From assembly GCA_946406115.1 (NCBI GenBank), contig OX291562.1, positions 11,004,001 to 11,068,000 of the forward strand: 64,000 bases of DNA. Reading direction: 5' to 3'. The position numbers and the translations under genes were made by a program. Shown here one piece after another: positions 23,733-34,807 of the stretch. The stretch's first letter is position 1. Each line of letters starts with the position of its first letter. Below the pieces are notes generated by a model. That model worked only from the letters and a program-made list of their open reading frames with translations. It did no database searches and was not told where the DNA came from. This stretch comes from Apoda limacodes. Its lineage: Eukaryota; Arthropoda; Insecta; Lepidoptera; Limacodidae.

Positions 23733-24160
23733 CGGCCAAGTGCGAGTCGGACTCGCGCACGAAGGGTTCCGTACCATTATCTACAAAAACGGCAAAAAAA
23801 TCACAGGCCCCCCTTAAATATTTGTTTCATTTTAATTAAATCATTAATTTTTAAAGTGAATATATAACTAAATGTTCTGTGAACATTTAAAGCGGGTACC
23901 TGTTGCCGTTATTAATATCGAGCAAAAACGAGCAAAAAAATCACGTATGTTGTAACGGAGCCCCCTGAATTTTTTTTTTTTTTCTGTTTTTAGTATTTGT
24001 TGTTATAGCGGCAACAGAAATACATCTTCTGTGAAAATTTCAACTGTCTAACTATAACGGTTCATGAGATACAGCCTGGTGACAGACGGACGGACGGATG
24101 GACAGCGAAGCCTCAGTAATAGGGTTCCTAATTACCTTTCAGGTACGGAACCCTAAAAAT
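23733..24160 (+). repeat. most complete GGGTTCCGTA dispersed repeat
   Basis: It begins ATCGGCCAAGTGCGAGTCGG, includes the palindromic GTGCGAGTCGGACTCGCGCAC and GGGTTCCGTACC, and ends GGTACGGAACCCTAAAAA. GGGTTCCGTACC near one end and GGTACGGAACCC at the other form a 12-base inverted pair. In between lie CAGCAAAAA-type AT blocks, TGAAAATTTCAACTGTCTA and the (GACG)n block. It is a non-coding, very abundant lepidopteran repeat whose transposition class I cannot determine. Confidence 0.75.
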
Positions 24161-25460
24161 TAAATTTATGCCATATAATTTGACGTTTATTGCAGATAGC
24201 ACTACCAGCCGCACTACTACCATGGCACCGTCCAAATGTTTTATAGTACAATCGAGGAAAAAAAAAAAAAAAGATACCGGCCAAGTGCGAGAAGGAGTTC
24301 CGTACTTGACATTCGCAATACTCGTTAATAAATAAATAAAAAAAACTATAGGGTACTTTCTGTTGACGTAGAATGCTGAGCTGTGGCCAAGGCTTGTATA
24401 GTGATTTTCTCAAACATGCGCGTAAAAAATAAATAATTATATTGACAACTGTACCAATTGAGAATAATAAAAATAGTTTAGGTAATATTGCCGCCAATTC
24501 GCCGCGTTCAAATGTTAATTTCTTTTTTTTACTTTTGGCCCATTCTTTTTGCTGACCGAAATTTAAATAAAACTTTATGATTTATCTCTTATAAATGTTC
24601 GAGTTTAAAAAAGTTCGTTGCATTTTCAAACTTAACATATCGAGCGCTCGATCGGTCAAATATCAAACATTGGACTGTACTGCAAGTACAATTTATTCCA
24701 AAGAGGCTTGTGCTAGATATGGTCGCATATTGTAGCATGTTTAAAAATTATTATTTTTTTGCTAGTATAAACTTACATTGGCAATTAAACCTTGATATGT
24801 CGCTCGTTCTTCAATATCCACATACTTACCTACATAATTTGTACGTAACCCTCTCGGTGCGCGAGTCAGACTCGCACTTGTCCGGTTTCATGGCCCCACT
24901 TATCTTTTAAATTACAATACACACAAGTTTCCAACTATGGCAAGTAGCTCTCTTCCACTTGGTGCGACCTTGGCATACTTCTTATACTTTGTTCACTCTT
25001 ATCAATATTTTCATACATACACGTTTCTCGGTCAGTCTGAAGTGCGAAGAGTCAGAATGGACTTAAGGCTGCGCCCTACATGAATGTGCTGATTTCTGCT
25101 CGCTTCTAAAATCGATTCCACTGTCCTATTACAAGGTTCAGACTGGAAAAAATAACATGGCTTTCTACATTATTTAACTAGCAAATTACTGTATTTTTTT
25201 TAGATATCTCTTAAAACATCGCTATAAAAAAATACGGCCGAACCTCTCGTTTCTTTATTTTTAATTCATAACTCATTATCAACTAGTAGCGGGAACATTA
25301 TTTCATAAAATGTTAAGTAACTATAAAGCTAGAAAATTACTGTAATAGATTTTTTATATCTTATGTGATATAACTGAAATTAATTATTTTCCATGTTTTA
25401 CGATAAGCTGTAAGCCTAGGTGTCTATAATATATTTTTGCTACTGAATTTTTTTTTCAAT
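24161..25460. other. gene-free repeat mosaic
   Basis: 24170-24255 is a copy of the repeat at 3205-3305. Fragments of the GTGCGAGTCGGACTCGCAC repeat lie at 24278-24305 and 24858-24890. 25150-25300 resembles 37770-37900 (AGATATCT..AAAACAT and AATTCATAACT blocks). No coding exon seen. Confidence 0.45.
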
Positions 25461-25505
25461 ACCACTAAAGTGGCAAACAAGCTTACGGTCCGCCTGATAG
25501 TAAGC
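25461..25505 (-). mobile_element. minimal CR1-like 3' end
   Basis: Only the last 45 bases of the LINE remain (CCACTAAAGTGGCAAACAAG, then CTTACGGTCCGCCTGATAG on the plus strand). Confidence 0.65.
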
Positions 25506-27292
25506 ACTATTTGATTAACATTGTCGATTTCAGCTTAACGCCTACAAAGCAAATGTATATGCGCGTTGGGGGCCCTCTTAATTTGGTTGAGGGACGTGGT
25601 ACACCAACCCTTAAATTTACGTGTCGTGGTTTTATCGTTAATTTACGTTCTTACAATTTTCCTTTCGACGAAAACAATTTCAATCGTAATCTTAAATTAT
25701 CTCGAATAAAAGCCAATTATTTAAGGAACTTACATTGCAATAACCTTTGGTAATGTGTAATCTTTATATTTTTTTTTGTATGTTTATTTGACGCAAAATT
25801 TACAGGGTCGCGTTCAAAAACTTACTCTACCGGAGAAAAGTTTTGTACTGTTTTTTTCGTACAGAAAAAAAACTGGAATCGTTATCCTGGGGTTAAGCCG
25901 AGTAGGGTTTATGAACGTGCCTCAACAGAATTAAAATTGAGCGTCGACAGTAAACCCACACCACTAGTTTAATGGTTGTATGCCGTACGGACGGACCGAC
26001 ACTATAGATAGACCCTAAAAACGGTAAAACTGCATTATTTTCACTGTATTTTAATTGATTTTTTTTATTACTTAACTCCCGACAAAAACAGACGTATGCT
26101 AAAAGTTTGACGTTTGTATTTGTGTATGTCTGTGGAATTGTAGCGCCCAAACGGAAGAACCAATTTCGATTTAGTTTTTTTGTTTGAAAGGTGACTTGAT
26201 TGTTTTATACTATGATTCAAGAAAATCTGTTCAGCCTTTTGAAGATCAACAGCTCTTTTCTCTCTTTCTTGTCTTACAGCAGAGGTCTCATGCTTGGGCT
26301 CATGTGAATGCTCTCAATGAATAGGTTATAGAAAGATGGTGATCAGGGTATAATGATGGAGCAGAAAATAGAAATGAGGATGAATTGGTGAAGGATTCTC
26401 AGCTAGTTCCACTAGCTCGACCCAAAAAATGTTTCTATGAAAAAAAAAAATTTTTTAGGGTAGGGACGTAATTTTTTTTTCCAAAAAAAGATTGTTCTGA
26501 TTAGCCTCCCTGGATGTATCATTTTAAAAGCATATCAAACCGAATATATGTTATTATTGGTATATTTTTCACTTTTCATTATTATTACGGCGGTCAGGAG
26601 TTTTTAATTTTTACGAGTGTATAACGATTTTAATGGTTCACTTAATTTAGAAGGATGACTCTAAGCTGGTTGCCATGTTAATTTGCAAAGATATTTTTTT
26701 ATTATGCCTAGAAATGTGATGCTATAATAATATGCCACTACGTAGTGTTTTTTTTTTTGAAGATAAAAATAGTTAGATTTAGAAATTCGGTTAGAAATGA
26801 AGAAGTATCTAATAAATTTAACAATTTTGTATAATCATTTCATAGGATTTTAAGAGGCTGTTTAAATGTTTATATATAGAACGAAAAAGGTACCTAAGTC
26901 GTGTAGGTAAAAATGCGGCGAAATAGCTATATATTTAAAATTACTACCTTCCTATATTTGAAGCATAAGTTCTCTTTTATTTTGTCCATAGGTAGTTTTG
27001 TAAGTTTCGCTTTGGAAGCGAAAATGTATATGAAAATGCGAAAAAACATCACATTTTATCTTAGAGGACAGTCTTTACTTAAAGCACTAAGCAGAGACGT
27101 AGTCAGCAACGTAGGAAAAAACAATTACACAATTCCTATGTCATCAACTAGTTCTAGCAAAAAAAACATTAAATCACTTTTACTTTAGGGGTTTATCGGT
27201 AAAAAACAAAAAAAAAAATTTTAAACTGGGGTAGGGTTGGATGGGGATACAAGAAACACATTTTCAATGTATTTTTTCTGTCGTTAATACAG
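25506..27292. other. no supported gene
   Basis: AT-rich DNA. Two open frames on the plus strand (25511-25753 and 26913-27188) have Asn/Lys-rich composition and no domain that I recognise, so I leave them uncalled. Confidence 0.4.
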
Positions 27293-27344
27293 AAAGACAT
27301 ACAAACTTCAAACTTTGACAACAGTTTGAAGTTTGTATGTCTTT
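27293..27344. repeat. perfect 22-bp inverted repeat (hairpin)
   Basis: AAAGACATACAAACTTCAAA plus two bases (27293-27314) is exactly complementary to 27323-27344, with an 8-base loop TTGACAAC. Confidence 0.9.
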
Positions 27345-27364
27345 CAACAGTGAAAAATAGTGTC

Positions 27365-27425
27365 AACTGGGTTAAGCAACGTCAGGCTTTGTCAGTACTT
27401 GGATGGGTGACCGCTTAGCGGCACA
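27365..27425 (+). pseudogene. 5S rRNA-derived fragment
   Basis: GTTAAGCAACGTC at 27371, then AGTACTTGGATGGGTGACCGC, follow the order and spacing of the box A, intermediate element and box C of eukaryotic 5S rRNA. Neither the 5' third nor the 3' end of 5S rRNA is present. It is therefore a 5S pseudogene piece or the head of a 5S-derived SINE. Confidence 0.75.
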
Positions 27426-27467
27426 GTTTTCTTTGTTTTTGTTTTTAAATTACGTAAATGATGGGAG

Positions 27468-27515
27468 GTACGGAACCCTCGGTGCACGAGTCCAACTCGC
27501 ACTTGGCTGGTTTAA
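27468..27515 (-). repeat. GGGTTCCGTA repeat, one end
   Basis: GTACGGAACCCTCGGTGCACG followed by AGTCCAACTCGCACTTGGC, the palindrome-bearing end of the dispersed repeat. Confidence 0.7.
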
Positions 27516-28640
27516 AATTTTGGATATTTCACTTGTTGATCTACTAATTAAGGTTGAGAAAGAACAGCTGTAACAAACACAAAGATAGATTTACTATACT
27601 AGGCCCGTTATGAACCCAAAAAACTTCCTTCTCAGCCCTATTACTATTGGACTTTTGCCGTCTGTCTGACCGAACTTTAAAGGGCTTTTCTTATGTTTAA
27701 GACCAAACTAGGTAAAACCCTGAAATGTTTAGATAATGTATATGGCGGATTTCCTAAAAATAATAAAAAAAAAATAATTAAAAAATGTCTTACCAAAAAA
27801 TCATGTTTTATTGTTAAGACAAAGTTCATACCTATATAGAAAAGGCATTTCTTATTGAGTTGAACTCCCAAAACACCCCCTAAATACACCTATGGTTATG
27901 GTGGTAATAATAAATAGAAATTTTCACTTACCTAAACAATCCTTAACGTCGGGTTTAAGCAGTTCTTGAATTTCGACTTCAATGTTAATCCACAAATATT
28001 CACTTCTTATACCTAAAATGTCCACTTCGATGTCAATTCTTGAATTTATGCACTGTTGATAACAATTCGCAAATAAAAACATACACAATACATTTCCAAT
28101 GTTTACATTTATCTGATATCTAATCCGTAAGCTCTTCAAAAAATTACAAAGTCACTGAACTGTTAGTCAATTAAATTTTATCGTATTTAAATGCGATAAA
28201 ATTAATTTCACGAAGCGCGTCCGTCGTCAATAACAAACTATACTGTGAATGATATTTAGCTTTGGCGCCATTTGCTCGCACGTAGTCTGCAAATTTAACA
28301 TAGCAGTGGACGATTGATGGAACTACGATATTGGAAGCAACTCACATTTTAATACACGGTAGAGCCAGTAACTCCATCCATTCAGTTTTGTTTATTCGTT
28401 CCTAGACGCCTTGTTTATCATCAAACTGCATCACTGCATACATATGAAGGTATAGTAATTACTATAACACTGCAAATCTGACGTATGTAGATTCAAGATT
28501 TACTGTAATTAATCTATCCTCTATACTACATGTTGGTATGTTTACATAGATAGCGGTCGTTAGCATTATAGACTGCCTTGATGGCTGGCATAAGTAGAAA
28601 AAAATGGACGAAAATCGCTGAAAAATATGTACAACTGGTT
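27516..28640. other. no confirmed gene; possible lone exon on the minus strand
   Basis: A minus-strand frame at 27924-28139 ends in a consensus splice donor (TTTAG|GTAAGTG at about 27930), with a GC-richer stretch upstream at 28200-28420. I find no matching downstream exon and no family, so it is not called as a gene. Confidence 0.35.
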
Positions 28641-28649
28641 GAATATTGG

Positions 28650-28985
28650 ACGTAAGGATGGCTCAGTTGGGACTGATTTTGCCTGCTGAGCCGATTTCAC
28701 CTTGTGTCCTGAGTGGCGGAGGTTTAAACCCAGCGTGCACCAATGAGTCTTTTTCTTAATTCCTTTAGCACATTGATTATTCACACTACTGGCTTTCGGT
28801 AAAGGTATAACATCGTGAGGAAACCTGCATACGTCTGAGAAAAAAAGACGTAGGTATGTGAAGTCCACAATCGGCACTGGACCCGCGCGTGGACTATGGC
28901 CCAAATCACCTTCGGTGGTAACGTATAAGAGTTTCAGGCTAATGAGAGATATGTATGTATACCGTGAAAACTTCAACCACCCGAA
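28650..28985 (+). mobile_element. tRNA-derived SINE (AGCGTGCACCAATGAGT family)
   Basis: The head shows GGATGGCTCAGTTGGGA and a degenerate B box GGAGGTTTAAACCC. The body blocks AGCGTGCACCAATGAGT, CATCGTGAGGAAACCTGCA and GTGAAGTCCACAATCGGCA follow in the order typical of a widespread lepidopteran SINE. A 220-codon frame antisense to it is a by-product. Confidence 0.75.
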
Positions 28986-28989
28986 GGGA

Positions 28990-30085
28990 GTAACGCCAAA
29001 AATCGTGAGTGGCTCAATCAATATCTGCTCATGAATTTGCTCTGACCTATGGATTCTCTCAGCTGGTACTTTCTCCAACAAGAATACCAGATATAGAGGA
29101 CCATACAAGCTCCTTACTTCTGCTGAATACACGCCCGGACGGATATTCCGTCTCAGTCGATACGCCTCTTGGCTCTTCGGACCACTGTCTTGTTCGGACT
29201 CAAGTGTCATGCACACAACCCGATCCATCTGGGCAAGCTAATTGCCGTCGTGGGTAACAATAAAAGTGGGATTGATTGCGTGAATTTTGCGCATCTCACC
29301 CTTGGACGCAGCTCTGCTTTAGCTCAGAAGATCCTGACGTCTGTGCAGCCGCAGTCACTGAGACAATCCTCTCTGGTATGGAATATTTTACTCCTAACAC
29401 GCGAGTAACTGCCGGCGTCAAAAAACTAACAATCAATCTGCGTCTAAGGCTTGGATCACGGCTCGAAATAATAAGGATTCGAATATTGCTAAGTTTAAAC
29501 GCAGATTAACCGCTGCCTCGAAGTACAGTAAGAAAGCAACTGCCAGAGCTTATGTTTTTTTTTTATTCAACCCTACGAAGGCACCAGTCTGAGCTTTCAC
29601 TGCTACGAAAACCCAATCTACTGAGGTGCCATAATTCCAGTACACTCTCCTCTCCATCTCCAAGTGCATTGGGATCAATAGTGTTGACATCTCCAGCGAT
29701 GTTCAGTTCCGAGATCATTTGCAAGACAAGGAAGCTAGCGTCTAAAAAACTTGGTGTACTCAACAGAGCCAAGCAGCACTTCACGTCAGGGCAGAGATTG
29801 CTGCTTTACAAGTTGCAAGTTCGGCCCATTTGGAGAACTGCTGCCATCTCTGGGCGGGTGCACCCGGATACCAGCTTGGCCCTTTTGACTAGATTCAATT
29901 ATCGACGATCCTAAACTCACTTGCCGTATCGAGCCCTTAATTTAGAGGAGACTCCCTGTGTGTTCCAGTGCTTGTACAATGGGCTGTGTTCTGAGGAAAT
30001 GCCCCTGGTGTTGCAAGCGTCCATAGCTCTTACGTTCAGCCGGACCGCAAGCTTGTTTGCCACCTTAATTGTATTAAAAAACACC
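28990..30085 (+). mobile_element. CR1-like LINE with internal deletions
   Basis: Reading along the plus strand, broken frames give three pieces in order. The first is the C-terminal part of an AP endonuclease domain (HEFALTYGFSQLV, then TPLGSSDHCLV with the SDH catalytic motif). The second is the linker before the reverse transcriptase. The third, after a jump near 29565-29590, is the C-terminal domain (FRDHL, then CCHLWAGAPGYQLGPFD). The whole catalytic reverse transcriptase is missing. A further deletion removes most of the last 100 codons before the 3' UTR ending TTGCCACCTTAATTG. It is the same family as 38039-39828. Confidence 0.8.
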
Positions 30086-30413
30086 TGTGTTAGTGTGAGG
30101 GACAGTGTCTTTTTGCCAACCACTTGAGCCCTGCGGTACAGTTGGTGAGCCCATCACCGCAACACTGCTTCTGGCGCAGTGTATCCGGATTAAGGTAGCT
30201 TGTGAGCTTGTGTGTATGTCCCATGTAAACGACCATGATAAAAAAAAAGTAGTAGTAAAAGTAGATGTTAAAATATAAGATCAGGGTCAAAAAAATAAAC
30301 CCTCATTGCCAGATATTGATGAACTACATGCCAGTTCTTGTCTAAGTGTAAGAAGTAAGTCAGCATTGGACCAATGATATTTATATAAAGATTCGGTACC
30401 TTAATATTGTTCG
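30086..30413. other. non-coding stretch, nothing recognised
   Basis: No supported gene. The last six bases, TGTTCG, may be the target duplication of the adjacent TIR element. Confidence 0.4.
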
Positions 30414-31110
30414 ACCATGCCATACTTTTCAGACGGTTCCAAATGGCCGCCATACCGCCACGAGGGAGTTAATTTTTTTTAAATGTCAATCTTCCGCCCC
30501 ATGGTTACAGTATGGGATAATTTTTTTTAGGTAGAATTTTACCCAAACGAACCGAATACAATAATGCCAGACTGTAACAAATGATTTTATGTCTTGTTCC
30601 TTGAAAACCCGTGAAATATCAAGTTTTTCAAGTATGGTGCCCATTTTTCCCCTTATTAGAAGTATGGCAAATATAATAATGGTCACATTGCATCATATAA
30701 TTTCCAAAATTCCAAATGCCATGCTAGTACAAATCGTCAAAAAAAATTTTTGTTTTTACGTCTTGGCTTAAGTCTCACAGTCGTCCGCCCCATAGTTACA
30801 ATCTGGAATATTTTTTTTAGGTAGAATTGTATCCAAACAAACAGAATATACTGATGCCATGCTGTAAAAAAATATTTTACGTATTGTACAGTCGTAGTTT
30901 TGCAACGTGTCGATTAAATAAGTTTTTCAAGTATGGCAGCACTTTTTCGCCCTACTAGAAGTATGGCTGTAATAATAACGGTCACATTTTATCAAATACT
31001 TTCCAAAAATCCACATGCAATACTGGTACAAATCGTTTTGCAAAAAAAAAATTAACTTCCTGGCGGCGGTAAAGCGGCCATTTGAAACCGTCCGAAAAGT
31101 ATGGCATGGT
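30414..31110. mobile_element. 0.7 kb non-autonomous element with long TIRs and duplicated core
   Basis: The left end (ACCATGCCATACTTTTC, then GACGGTTCCAAATGGCCGC and GAGTTAATTTTTTTT) is matched by the reverse complement of the right end for about 62 bases with few mismatches. TGTTCG directly precedes the left end (30408-30413) and occurs two bases after the right end (31113-31118). Inside, a segment of about 280 bases occurs twice in direct orientation: 30485-30760 and 30783-31050, sharing TCCGCCCCAT, TTTTTTTTAGGTAGAATT and TTTTTCAAGTATGG. No coding frame. The duplication size suggests a hAT-like superfamily, but the terminal bases are not typical. Confidence 0.7.
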
Positions 31111-31782
31111 GATGTTCGTGAATGGCTACTCGACGATGATAGCTGTGCAGAAATTAGCTTGGTACAAATGTTTGAATTGTTTTTTTAAAATTAAAGTGTT
31201 CGCGTCGGTATGGCGGGCTGTAAGTCACACCTGAGAAGTATTGCATTACGCTACCGCCTACTTTTTTTTATGGACTATCGGAAAATACAAGGATTTTTGT
31301 GGACAAAATCGTTCGACACTCGTAATTTATCCGACACGTTCGACAAACGCCCACGCGATTGGACCGCCGCCGGTACCAGCGCTATGACCATCATTTTTCT
31401 TTTCGTCATTACGTAGTTACACCCCTGAAGAACCGCCATACTGGTACAAATTACCCAATATTTTGTGTCACTGTCTCCCGGTCTAATAGGTTTAAACAAC
31501 GAATGCAATGGATAATACGGAACGTGTGATACAGAAATAAATAGCTATATTTCTCACTCGCTGACTATCTATCTATTTTAATACATACAGTATCATTGGA
31601 TTGGACATTATTATGGTTGTAATATAATGGTGCTGTATTATAAAAACTAGATGGCAACTACTCAGGACCGTACGTTGTGGTACCATGTTAGGTACTATAT
31701 AAAGATGTCAAAATTTTAAGAAAACCATTATGCATTCATAACAAATATTGTATTAATGAAATCGGTAGTTATTTATTTATTT
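31111..31782. other. non-coding stretch, nothing recognised
   Basis: No gene supported. Open frames at 31210-31416 (+) and 31275-31508 (-) overlap each other and show no family. Confidence 0.4.
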
Positions 31783-31979
31783 TTTTATACCACTATGGTG
31801 GCAAAGAAGCATACGGCCTGCCTGATGGTAAGCGGTGACCGTAGCCTGTGTACGCTACGAAATCTAATAACTTCTTTCTTGAAGAACCCCATGCTGTTTT
31901 CTTGGAGAAAACCTCTGAAACCGCACTGTACGCGACCATTTTGGTTCTAAAGTGTGAGAATGCGATGGTAGAAAGTATC
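31783..31979 (-). mobile_element. CR1-like LINE 3' end fragment
   Basis: The plus strand reads ATACCACTATGGTGGCAAAG, CCTGCCTGATGGTAAGCGGT and GAAACCGCACTGTACGCGAC. This is the reverse complement of the LINE C-terminus and 3' UTR seen at 38060-38320, with an internal gap. Confidence 0.75.
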
Positions 31980-32424
31980 AGTAAATGTCAAAAATAAATG
32001 AAAAATTCGTTTGTATGGAGCCCGCTGCGAGGCGCCGCGAAGTGTATCCTCTTAAACATCCCGTACAAGTTTCAAATAATTGTGGATATATACATGGGGC
32101 CTTAAATCAGATTTTTTACTAAAACGATACTGTAATTTATAATAATAATGAATGAAAAAAATTTGAAAAGGCTTTACTTAGTTTATGCGACTATGTTAAG
32201 AAAATCTTAATTTTTAAATGCAATGTCAACCTATAATCACAATTAACAAATAGGACATTTAAATACACGCATATTAAGATATCCTTCAAAATCCTTAAAT
32301 GTTTTATAAGAAAGAAACAATTGAGTTAGTAAAGTTAAACGTTTAAATTGAAGATAAAATAACAAATTAGTTTAATTTATAATTATTTTCAGTTTGCTAT
32401 CCGAAACATAAAATAGATAGGCAA
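31980..32424. other. AT-rich flank of the tandem array
   Basis: No gene. Composition resembles the adjacent satellite-like array. Confidence 0.4.
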
Positions 32425-33100
32425 AATCAAATCAAAAATAAAAGTATTACAATGAAATCTTAGGGACTAAAGGCAATAAACATTAAAATAGCACTAACAT
32501 AACATAAAAAATCAATATCACATATAATCAAACAAAAGGCATAATCAAAAATAAAAGTATAAAAGTAAATCTTAGGGACTAAAGACAATAAACATTAAAA
32601 TAGCACTAACATAACATAAAAAATCAATATCACATATAATCAAACAAAAGGCATAATCAAAAATAAAAGTATTACAATGAAATCTTAGGGACTAAAGACA
32701 ATAAACATTAAAATAACACTAACATAACATGAAAAATCAATATCACATATAATCAAACAAAAAGCATAATCGAAAATAAAAGTTTTACAATGAAATCTTA
32801 GGGACTAAAGGCAATAGAAATTAAAATAGCACTAACGTAACATAAAAAAATCATTATTACATATAATCAAACAAAGGGCATAATCAAAAATAAAAGTTTT
32901 ACAATGAAATCTTAGGGACTAAAGACAATAAACATTAAAATAGCACTAACATAACATAAAAAATCAATATCACATATAATCAAACAAAAGGCATAATCAG
33001 AAATAAAAGTATTACAATGAAATCTTAGGGACTAAAGGCAATAAACATTAAGATAGCACTAACATAACATATAAAATCAATATCACATATAATATATTAC
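32425..33100. repeat. tandem array of a ~113-bp unit, six copies
   Basis: The phrase TAGGGACTAAAG starts at 32461, 32573, 32686, 32799, 32913 and 33026, giving periods of 112, 113, 113, 114 and 113 bases. Units also share AATCAAAAATAAAAGT, AATAAACATTAAAAT, AGCACTAACATAACAT and ATCACATATAATCAAAC. Units differ by only a few substitutions, so the array is young or homogenised. It has no coding capacity. There are no variable spacers between units, so it is not a CRISPR array. Confidence 0.95.
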
Positions 33101-33473
33101 CAACTTTCACGTTGAGTTTAGGAACGGAGCTTCTAATGGCATTCAAAATACAATTTCAGAAATAAAATCTATAGTAAACATAACTTTCCACTAAATACTA
33201 TAATTTTAAAATAATAAAACATTAGTATGAGATTATACGAGATAACAAAAATAATACCAAAACAGATTATAAACTTGTTACTTATATTACGTTTATGTTT
33301 TTAATATCACATCAGTTCCATTATAACATAGCTTTTTAGTTAACTAATCATGACTTAAGGGTCCTATTCCACTGCTAAGACGTGCTTTATGACGTATTTT
33401 TTATAGTTTTATGCCATTATTTGTAGCTAAAGAGTTTGTGTTTTTTTTTGTTTTACTGTGTTAATCATTGCAT
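33101..33473. other. non-coding stretch, nothing recognised
   Basis: AT-rich DNA between the tandem array and the palindrome. No coding signal. Confidence 0.4.
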
Positions 33474-33549
33474 TTACTAGTAAGATTTAAAAAATCTTTG
33501 TATTTAATAGCCCAATTAAATACAAAGATTTTTTAAATCTTACTAGTAA
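33474..33549. repeat. perfect 35-bp palindrome
   Basis: 33474-33508 is the exact reverse complement of 33515-33549, around the loop AGCCCA. The arm contains AAATCTTTGTATTTAATAGC, which resembles the body of the GTTTGAACGCGC repeat that follows at 33620. The palindrome was probably made from an inverted copy of part of that repeat. Confidence 0.95.
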
Positions 33550-33559
33550 GAAGACAGAG

Positions 33560-33870
33560 AAGGGTTACAGGCTATTTAACATCTCGCTTCGACACTAAGG
33601 AGCCGAGCTGCATAAGAATTTGTTTTTTTTTTTTTTGTTTGAACGCGCTGTAGTGTTAGACTCAGGTTTGAAAAATTCTTTTTGAATTTGATAGCCCAAT
33701 TCTTGGTGATTATAGGCTATTTAACTGTAGGAGCCGAGCTGAGCAAAAACGATGTAATAGCCTAAGCGAGGAATGTTACGAAGCGGTGGGTTGGTGGCGC
33801 TACAACGCAAAATGGAAAGGGCAGAACGACGTCTGCCAGGTAAGCTAGTGGGGGAATCGGCTAGTGTAAG
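33560..33870. repeat. GTTTGAACGCGC short repeat
   Basis: It contains TTTGTTTGAACGCGCTGTAG, GGTTTGAAAAATTC, TTTGATAGCCCAATTCTT, GGCTATTTAAC and GGAGCCGAGCTGAGC, in the order of a common lepidopteran non-autonomous repeat. Non-coding. Confidence 0.55.
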
Positions 33871-34149
33871 AATGTAGATAATTATTTATTTAATACTGTG
33901 GTTACTTTTTATTCCATAAATACAACTACTGTACAATAGGACCTTTAAAGACATTAAAACAAAAATGATGTAAAACACACACACACAATGATGAAGAAAT
34001 TAAGTAAAACTTTAAAATTACCAATAGCTAGCATAGAATAGACTTTAAAATATAGTCAAAAAGAATATGTAAAGCTTACTTAAATTAACCTAAAGTATAC
34101 TTTATCATAATATCACAATTGCTAGATTAGAATCATAGTAACAATCGCT

Positions 34150-34375
34150 AAACTAAAATAAAATTTTACTGCAAAATAACATGCTTGAAATAAAAATCAA
34201 ATAAAAGATAAAATTTAGAAGAAATAAAGTTTTTAAGAACTAGGCATAGATTTAAGCGAAAAATCACTTAAAATCAAAATAGGACTTAGTTACCTAACAT
34301 TAAAAATAAAAAATGGCTTTAGTATCACATAATTAAACAAAAGGCACTAATACTTAAATCTAGGGCTATTCTTTT
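34150..34375. repeat. diverged relative of the 113-bp tandem unit
   Basis: ATCACATAATTAAACAAAAGG (34323 onward), with preceding ACATTAAAAATAAAAAATGG and CTTAAGAACTAGG-like phrases, resembles the 113-bp unit of 32425-33100 in the same order. It lies about 1.1 kb away and is much more diverged. Confidence 0.45.
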
Positions 34376-34427
34376 ATGTATTGTATTTATGACGAATACT
34401 ACAAAAATAAGCAAAATTCAGTACCTA

Positions 34428-34807
34428 CAGTAGAACCTCGATTATCCGAACGCTGACTTAGTTAATCCGACCGCTCAATTACCCCGAACGTTGTTGGTGC
34501 GAATTTGTTGATCGCTGCCACTGCGCATATGTAAGTATCGAGTGTGTTGAAACGCGTTTTATTTCATCGAACGTTTTTAGTCCGCTTACGGAGATTCCGC
34601 GCGCAATTTAAACGTATGTATGTACCTATTTCTTACATCGCGCATAGAAACGTGTATTCCGAATTAATTGTAATTTTAATATTATGTACTATTTTATGTA
34701 AAAAGCTGTTGTTTTTGTTTGATCTTGTCCCAAAAACCCACATTTCCATTATCCGAACTTTTGATTATCCGAACTAGTCTCGGTTCCAATAAATCAAGGT
34801 TCTACTG
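34428..34807. mobile_element. pogo/Tigger-type MITE
   Basis: The left end CAGTAGAACCTCGATTATCC (34428) and the right end ...CAAGGTTCTACTG (to 34807) are inverted. Both are flanked by TA (34426-34427 and 34808-34809). CAGTAGAACCTCGATTATCCG-type ends with TA duplication are characteristic of pogo-like elements of the Tc1/mariner superfamily. Inner copies of ATTATCCGAAC occur near the right end. No transposase is present, so it depends on enzymes from elsewhere. It lies about 110 bases past the presumed 3' end of the zinc-finger gene. Confidence 0.9.

Noticed and set aside
25511..25753. 80-codon plus-strand frame of protein-like composition
   Set aside because: No splice sites, promoter or family signature were found. 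It stays unproven rather than called.
28566..29228. 220-codon minus-strand frame
   Set aside because: It runs antisense through a SINE and the endonuclease remnant of a CR1-like LINE, and has no own homology.
32425..33100. Possible CRISPR-like array
   Set aside because: The whole 113-base unit repeats without variable spacers, in eukaryotic DNA with no cas genes. It is a tandem repeat.
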